A DNA stretch of 64,000 nt from Polymorphobacter multimanifer (GTDB lineage Bacteria > Pseudomonadota > Alphaproteobacteria > Sphingomonadales > Sphingomonadaceae): the NCBI RefSeq assembly GCF_014205635.1, contig NZ_JACIIV010000021.1:1-64000 (forward strand). Direction: 5' to 3'. Of the stretch, positions 60,515-64,000 are shown in pieces. The translations under genes and the position numbers were made by a program. The notes under the pieces were generated by a model that was not told where the DNA came from, ran no database searches, and was given only the letters and a program-made list of their open reading frames with translations. Each line of letters begins with the position of its first letter. The stretch's first letter is position 1.

Positions 60515-61837
60515 ATGGTGATGCGAGATTTACAGACCGTGCCAACGGACCCTTCGGCAGCCGATACGGCAGACCGTCTCAATCAGGGGTGCTTTTGCGT
60601 CACCCTCGATCGTCAGGCGCTAGCACAGACCCTCGACATCCAGGTCGGGATTGCTGGCTTCGCCGCGGCTCTGGCCGATTCTCATTCTTCGCTTTTCTCG
60701 AATGTTCCGGTTTTTGTTTCGCGGGCAATGATCGCAGCGATGGAAGACGTTGTTGCGGCCGTAGAAGCGGCAGCTCATCTCCCTGGATACCGCGCGGCCG
60801 CGATGGCCTGGGCGCCGGCAATTGCAATGGCGGATTTCGGCCCTGTCGGCGTCCTCATGGGCTATGATTTTCACATAACTGCGGATGGCCCGCGTCTTAT
60901 CGAAGTCAACACAAACGCCGGCGGAGCCTTTCTCAATCATGCCCTCGCCGCCGCGCAGCGCGCGTGTTGCCGTGAGGTGCAGTCGCATATTCGAACCATC
61001 CTTCCGGCGGCAGACTTCAGCAACCAAGTCGCAGAAATGTTCACTGCCGAGTGGCGGCTGCAGCGCGGGGCCGGGCGACCCTCGACAATTGCCATCGTCG
61101 ATGATGATCCGGACACGCAATTCATGCTGCCTGAGTTTAGGCTTGCCCGTGAGATTCTTGAAGCAAGCGGGATCAAAACCGTTATCGCCGACCCGGCCGC
61201 GCTGAGCTTTGACGGCTCGGTACTTTCTTACGACGGCTTGCCAATCGACCTCGTCTACAATCGATTGGTTGATTTTGCATTGGGCGACGCCCGCCACGCT
61301 TCCCTGCGTGCGGCCTATGAAAGCGGCAAAGTCGTCCTTTCGCCGAACCCGCATAATCATGCGCTTCTGGCGGACAAGCGCAATCTGACGCTGCTGTCTG
61401 ACCCTGCAGCCCTCGATCAGTGGGGACTGGACGCAAGGCACGGCAAAGTCCTGGCTGCTGCCGTTCCCGCAACAATTGTGGTCGGGGCTGCCAATGCCGA
61501 CGACCTATGGGCAGACCGTCGGAACCGCTTTTTTAAACCTGCTGGCGGGCATGGTAGCAAGGCTGCCTATCGCGGCGAGAAGCTGACCCGCAAGGTTTGG
61601 GCCGAAATCCTCGGCTGCGACTATGTCGCGCAAGCCTATGCGCCGCCAAGCCAAAGGGTAGTTGTTCTCGATGGTGTGCCATCTGAGTTCAAACTCGATA
61701 TCCGGCTCTATACTTACGCCGGCGCAACGCTGCTCGCCGCTGCCCGGCTATATCAAGGCCAAACCACAAATATGCGAACGCCGGGCGGCGGCTTTGCGCC
61801 GGTTATGGAAGTCGCGGGCAGCGAAACGCTCACCTGA
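60515..61837 (+). CDS. ATP-grasp-like protein
   Basis: 440 aa. FGPVGVLMGYDFHITADGPRLIEVNTNAGGAFLNH resembles the metal-binding end of an ATP-grasp domain (E-x-N-T-N), and RFFKPAGGHGSKAAYRGEKL a phosphate-binding loop. This order (catalytic end before the nucleotide-binding part) suggests a circularly permuted ATP-grasp or glutathione-synthetase-like ligase. DIRLYTYAGATLLAAARLYQGQTTN near the end fits the family. The substrate is unknown; in a copper island a metal-chelating peptide ligase would make sense. Confidence 0.6.
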   Translation: MVMRDLQTVPTDPSAADTADRLNQGCFCVTLDRQALAQTLDIQVGIAGFAAALADSHSSLFSNVPVFVSRAMIAAMEDVVAAVEAAAHLPGYRAAAMAWAPAIAMADFGPVGVLMGYDFHITADGPRLIEVNTNAGGAFLNHALAAAQRACCREVQSHIRTILPAADFSNQVAEMFTAEWRLQRGAGRPSTIAIVDDDPDTQFMLPEFRLAREILEASGIKTVIADPAALSFDGSVLSYDGLPIDLVYNRLVDFALGDARHASLRAAYESGKVVLSPNPHNHALLADKRNLTLLSDPAALDQWGLDARHGKVLAAAVPATIVVGAANADDLWADRRNRFFKPAGGHGSKAAYRGEKLTRKVWAEILGCDYVAQAYAPPSQRVVVLDGVPSEFKLDIRLYTYAGATLLAAARLYQGQTTNMRTPGGGFAPVMEVAGSETLT

Positions 61838-62189
61838 CACCCACCGCTGAAGATGCCATGGATTTCGATATAGCCAGTGTGGCATCGACGGCTCCTGCGA
61901 ATACTGTTGGCCGCTGCACACCGGCCGCCCGATATTGCGCGCGGGTTTTTCTTGCTGTAGGTTCTTGTTGGTCCTCTCTCAGAGGCGACATTGAACTGAA
62001 GCTAGGAGCTGCGCCCCTGTCGGAAAACTACTGTTTTTCGTCAGCAGATCCTATGCATAATCTTCGTTATCAAGATTCCTGTGATGCTGCACTGAGGCGC
62101 TGCGTGCAGCTACCGGGCACGTGAACGCTCGACAATCCCGCGCCACTCGGCCTCGTGGCTCCCAGAATTGTTCTCCATCCCGGCCTTGG
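61838..62189. other. Spacer between the copper island and the transposon
   Basis: 352 bp. An 88-codon frame on the + strand (61858-62124) has low-complexity composition, no ribosome site and no family resemblance; I do not accept it. Nothing else was seen. Confidence 0.5.
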
Positions 62190-62196
62190 TGTCACG

Positions 62197-62316
62197 TTGA
62201 CCTTAATTATGCGACTCCTCCACCATGGTTGACCACCGGAAAGCGTTGACGTTAATTTGCGACATTGACCTTAAATGTGCGACGGATTAGTTGCCGAATT
62301 GACGTTTATGTGCGCC
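62197..62316. repeat. Four terminal repeats, transposase-binding sites
   Basis: Repeats at 62197-62215, 62246-62263, 62265-62283 and 62299-62316 follow TTGAC(C/G)TTAA(T/A)-TGCGAC; the last is degenerate (TTGACGTTTATGTGCGCC). Distances between starts are 49, 19 and 34 bp. Multiple spaced end repeats are a hallmark of TnsB/TniA transposons. Confidence 0.8.
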
Positions 62317-62325
62317 AATATTTTG

Positions 62326-63978
62326 ATGGAGGATACCGCTGACAATAACGGTTCCGAACCTGACGAGCCAACCTGGCGCGCGGCTGTTCGACGTGCTTCC
62401 ATCATAAGCCGGACCTTCGATGACGCGGACGCAGGCTCTCGATTGAGCTCAAAGGAAGCCGCGGCGTTGCTGGGTGTTGACCGGGCGACGGTCTACCGCT
62501 GGCGGGCCGCCTACCAAACTGACCGCCGAGCTTCATCACTTCTACCAAGGCAACGAGGCCGACCGCAGGGCCATCGCTTTGTCGCGGACGATGTCGATGC
62601 GATTATCGTTAATCAGATCAACGATTTCTACCTCGCCGACACCAGGCCCGGAATGGCGGAATTGCTGAGGCGCATCCATGCGAGTTGCCACGCTGCCGGC
62701 CTGAGCAAACCTGCATGGCGGACCGTGAAGCGCCGCGTGAATGAGGTCGAGCAGCGCGAGGCTGCACTTCGTCGTGACGGCCCGGCCGCCGCCTTTGCGT
62801 TGACCCCGGCCATTGGCTGTTACGAAGCGGCACTGCCATTGGACGTCGTCCAGATCGACCATACAGTGGCTGACGTATTCGTGGTCGACGAGGTGACCCG
62901 CCAAGTCATCGACCGCCCCGTGCTGACCCTCGCGATCGACGTCTGCACGCGAATGGTCGTCGGCTATTATGTCGGCCTCGACGACCCGTCGACGACGCGG
63001 ACGGGTGTCACCTTTGCGCAAGCCGTATTCGAGAAAAGCAAATGGCTCGGCGACCGCGCTCTCGACCTGCCATGGCCTGTCGCAGGACTGCCGCGCGTGG
63101 TTCATGTCGACAACGGCTCGGATTTCCGCAGCCACGACTTCACTCGTGCATTGGAAGATTTTGGCGTCGAAGTCGTGCACCGGCCGGTTGCCCGCCCGCA
63201 TTATGGCGGCCACATTGAACGGCTGATCGGCACCACCATGGGTGCGCTGCATATGTTACCCGGCACGACCTTTTCGAACGTGCAGAAGCGGGGCCGCTAT
63301 CCATCAGAGGCGCGGGCGGCACTGACGTTGCGCGAGCTCGATATCTGGCTCGCCCATGAGATACTCGGAAAATACCATCAGCGTGTCCATCAAGCGCTGA
63401 AGCGGCCGCCGGCGGCGGTCTGGGCCGAACTGTCACCACGTTCAAACCTGCGTATGCCAAGTGACCGCATGGCATTTCTGGTCCATCTGCTGCCCTCGCA
63501 GTGGCGACTGGTCCGGCGCGACGGTGTCCACCTGTTTGGCATCCGCTACTGGGCGGACACGCTCACCCGCTTCATCGGGCGCGAGGGCAAGCTGCAGGTC
63601 CGCTACGATCCCCGCGATCTGTCGAGCATCTATGTGAGACTGCCCGGCGAGGATCGCTATGTCGAGGCCGGCTATGCCGACACAAAGCACCCGGCGGTAA
63701 GCCTTTCAGAATGGCGCCGTGCTGCAACGCGTCTCGCCGAGCAGGGTCGGCGCGAAACCAATGAAGACATGATCTTCGGCAGCATCGACGCCCAGCGCGC
63801 CATCGAAAACGCAGCGGTGTCGCGGACCAAATCGGCACGCAAAGCGGTAGCCAAGCGACCGGCGCAGCCAGTCGCGTCTCCTGCTGAGACCATCGAGCTG
63901 GAGCCGATCGACAGCCGCGATCCTGCGCTGCCGGTGTTCGCGATGGAGATGAAGGATGATCCGAGGAGACGACGCTGA
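62326..63978 (+). CDS. Mu/TniA/TnsB-type DDE transposase
   Basis: 550 aa from ATG 62326; the frame opens at 62275 but that ATG lies inside a terminal repeat. N-terminal HTH region (LSSKEAAALLGVDRATVYRWRAAYQ), rve catalytic core with DVVQIDHTVADVFVVDE (first Asp), VHVDNGSDFRS (second Asp) and HYGGHIERLIGTTM (Glu), then a Mu-type C-terminal domain (RDGVHLFGIRYWADTL). No integrase zinc finger. Partner ATPase genes should follow. Confidence 0.93.
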   Translation: MEDTADNNGSEPDEPTWRAAVRRASIISRTFDDADAGSRLSSKEAAALLGVDRATVYRWRAAYQTDRRASSLLPRQRGRPQGHRFVADDVDAIIVNQINDFYLADTRPGMAELLRRIHASCHAAGLSKPAWRTVKRRVNEVEQREAALRRDGPAAAFALTPAIGCYEAALPLDVVQIDHTVADVFVVDEVTRQVIDRPVLTLAIDVCTRMVVGYYVGLDDPSTTRTGVTFAQAVFEKSKWLGDRALDLPWPVAGLPRVVHVDNGSDFRSHDFTRALEDFGVEVVHRPVARPHYGGHIERLIGTTMGALHMLPGTTFSNVQKRGRYPSEARAALTLRELDIWLAHEILGKYHQRVHQALKRPPAAVWAELSPRSNLRMPSDRMAFLVHLLPSQWRLVRRDGVHLFGIRYWADTLTRFIGREGKLQVRYDPRDLSSIYVRLPGEDRYVEAGYADTKHPAVSLSEWRRAATRLAEQGRRETNEDMIFGSIDAQRAIENAAVSRTKSARKAVAKRPAQPVASPAETIELEPIDSRDPALPVFAMEMKDDPRRRR

Positions 63979-64000
63979 TCCTGCGCACGCGGCATGGGTG
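63956..64000 (+). CDS. Possible start of the next transposition gene (partial)
   Basis: An ATG at 63956 opens a frame (MIRGDDADPAHAAWV) that overlaps the transposase stop and runs to the window edge. In TniA/TnsB elements the next gene is an AAA ATPase (TniB/TnsC). Only 15 codons are visible, so identity is inference from order. Confidence 0.35.
   Translation, partial: MIRGDDADPAHAAWV

Larger units (their letters stand above)
62190..64000 (+). mobile_element. Left part of a Tn7/Tn5053-type transposon
   Basis: Probable terminus TGTCAC at 62190, followed within 130 bp by four transposase-binding-type repeats and then the transposase gene. The element continues past the right edge. Its target duplication cannot be checked without the other end. 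Confidence 0.65.

Noticed and set aside
61858-62124. An 88-codon frame between the copper island and the transposon
   Set aside because: No ribosome site, atypical composition and no similarity that I recognise.
62275-62325. Use of the first ATG of the transposase frame
   Set aside because: That ATG lies in a terminal repeat of the transposon; ATG 62326 gives a normal N terminus.

Overview
The window is a high-GC accessory segment of a conjugative plasmid, or possibly an integrative conjugative element, from an alphaproteobacterium. A sphingomonad (Sphingomonas, Novosphingobium, Sphingobium, Sphingopyxis type) is the best guess. The reasons are a CcrM-type methylase, a Ros/MucR regulator, a MobF relaxase with its coupling protein, and many small plasmid proteins of families I associate with sphingomonads. 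No rRNA, tRNA, CRISPR array or replication initiator gene was seen. All family names come from reading the sequence and from memory; no searches were run.

Region 1 (about 0.1-26.8 kb) is mostly + strand. It holds an HD hydrolase, a CHC2/Toprim protein, a ParB-like protein, a large methyltransferase-helicase of the strawberry-notch type, ArdC antirestriction protein, a GHKL ATPase, a SLOG/DUF2493 protein, Ssb, a CcrM-type methylase and many small unknown proteins. Four toxin-antitoxin modules (ParDE twice, VapBC, BrnTA) are interspersed. A convergent minus-strand pair (ribbon-helix-helix plus HTH-nucleotidyltransferase) lies at 18.5-20.3 kb. Intergenic stretches carry two families of GC-rich hairpin repeats. 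I read this as the plasmid leading region, the part that enters a recipient first.

Region 2 (26.9-33.3 kb) is an AT-rich candidate oriT followed by a small RHH-like protein, a TraD/TrwB coupling protein and a MobF relaxase-helicase, the same order as oriT-trwABC of R388. Region 3 (33.4-42.4 kb) is mixed: a UvrD-like helicase, a SOUL haem-binding protein, a MucR regulator, a SWIB protein, RecD2, an HNH protein and several unknowns. Region 4 (42.6-49.0 kb) has a third ParDE pair with an IS5-family element inserted exactly at the toxin stop codon, then a SWIM/SNF2 helicase divergent from a Fic protein.

Region 5 (49.1-61.8 kb) is a copper-resistance island. A CnrYXH-type signalling operon (membrane anti-sigma candidate, periplasmic metal sensor, ECF sigma factor) is flanked by a TolC/multicopper oxidase/DUF305/NTF2-like operon and by a copC-copD-DUF305-P1B ATPase cluster. 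Three near-identical promoter motifs (TTGAGGGCC, 13 bp, GCGTAT) precede the sigma operon, the tolC operon and copC, so one sigma factor probably drives all three. Region 6 (62.2 kb to the end) is the left end of a Tn7/Tn5053-type transposon with four terminal repeats and a Mu-type transposase; it runs out of the window.
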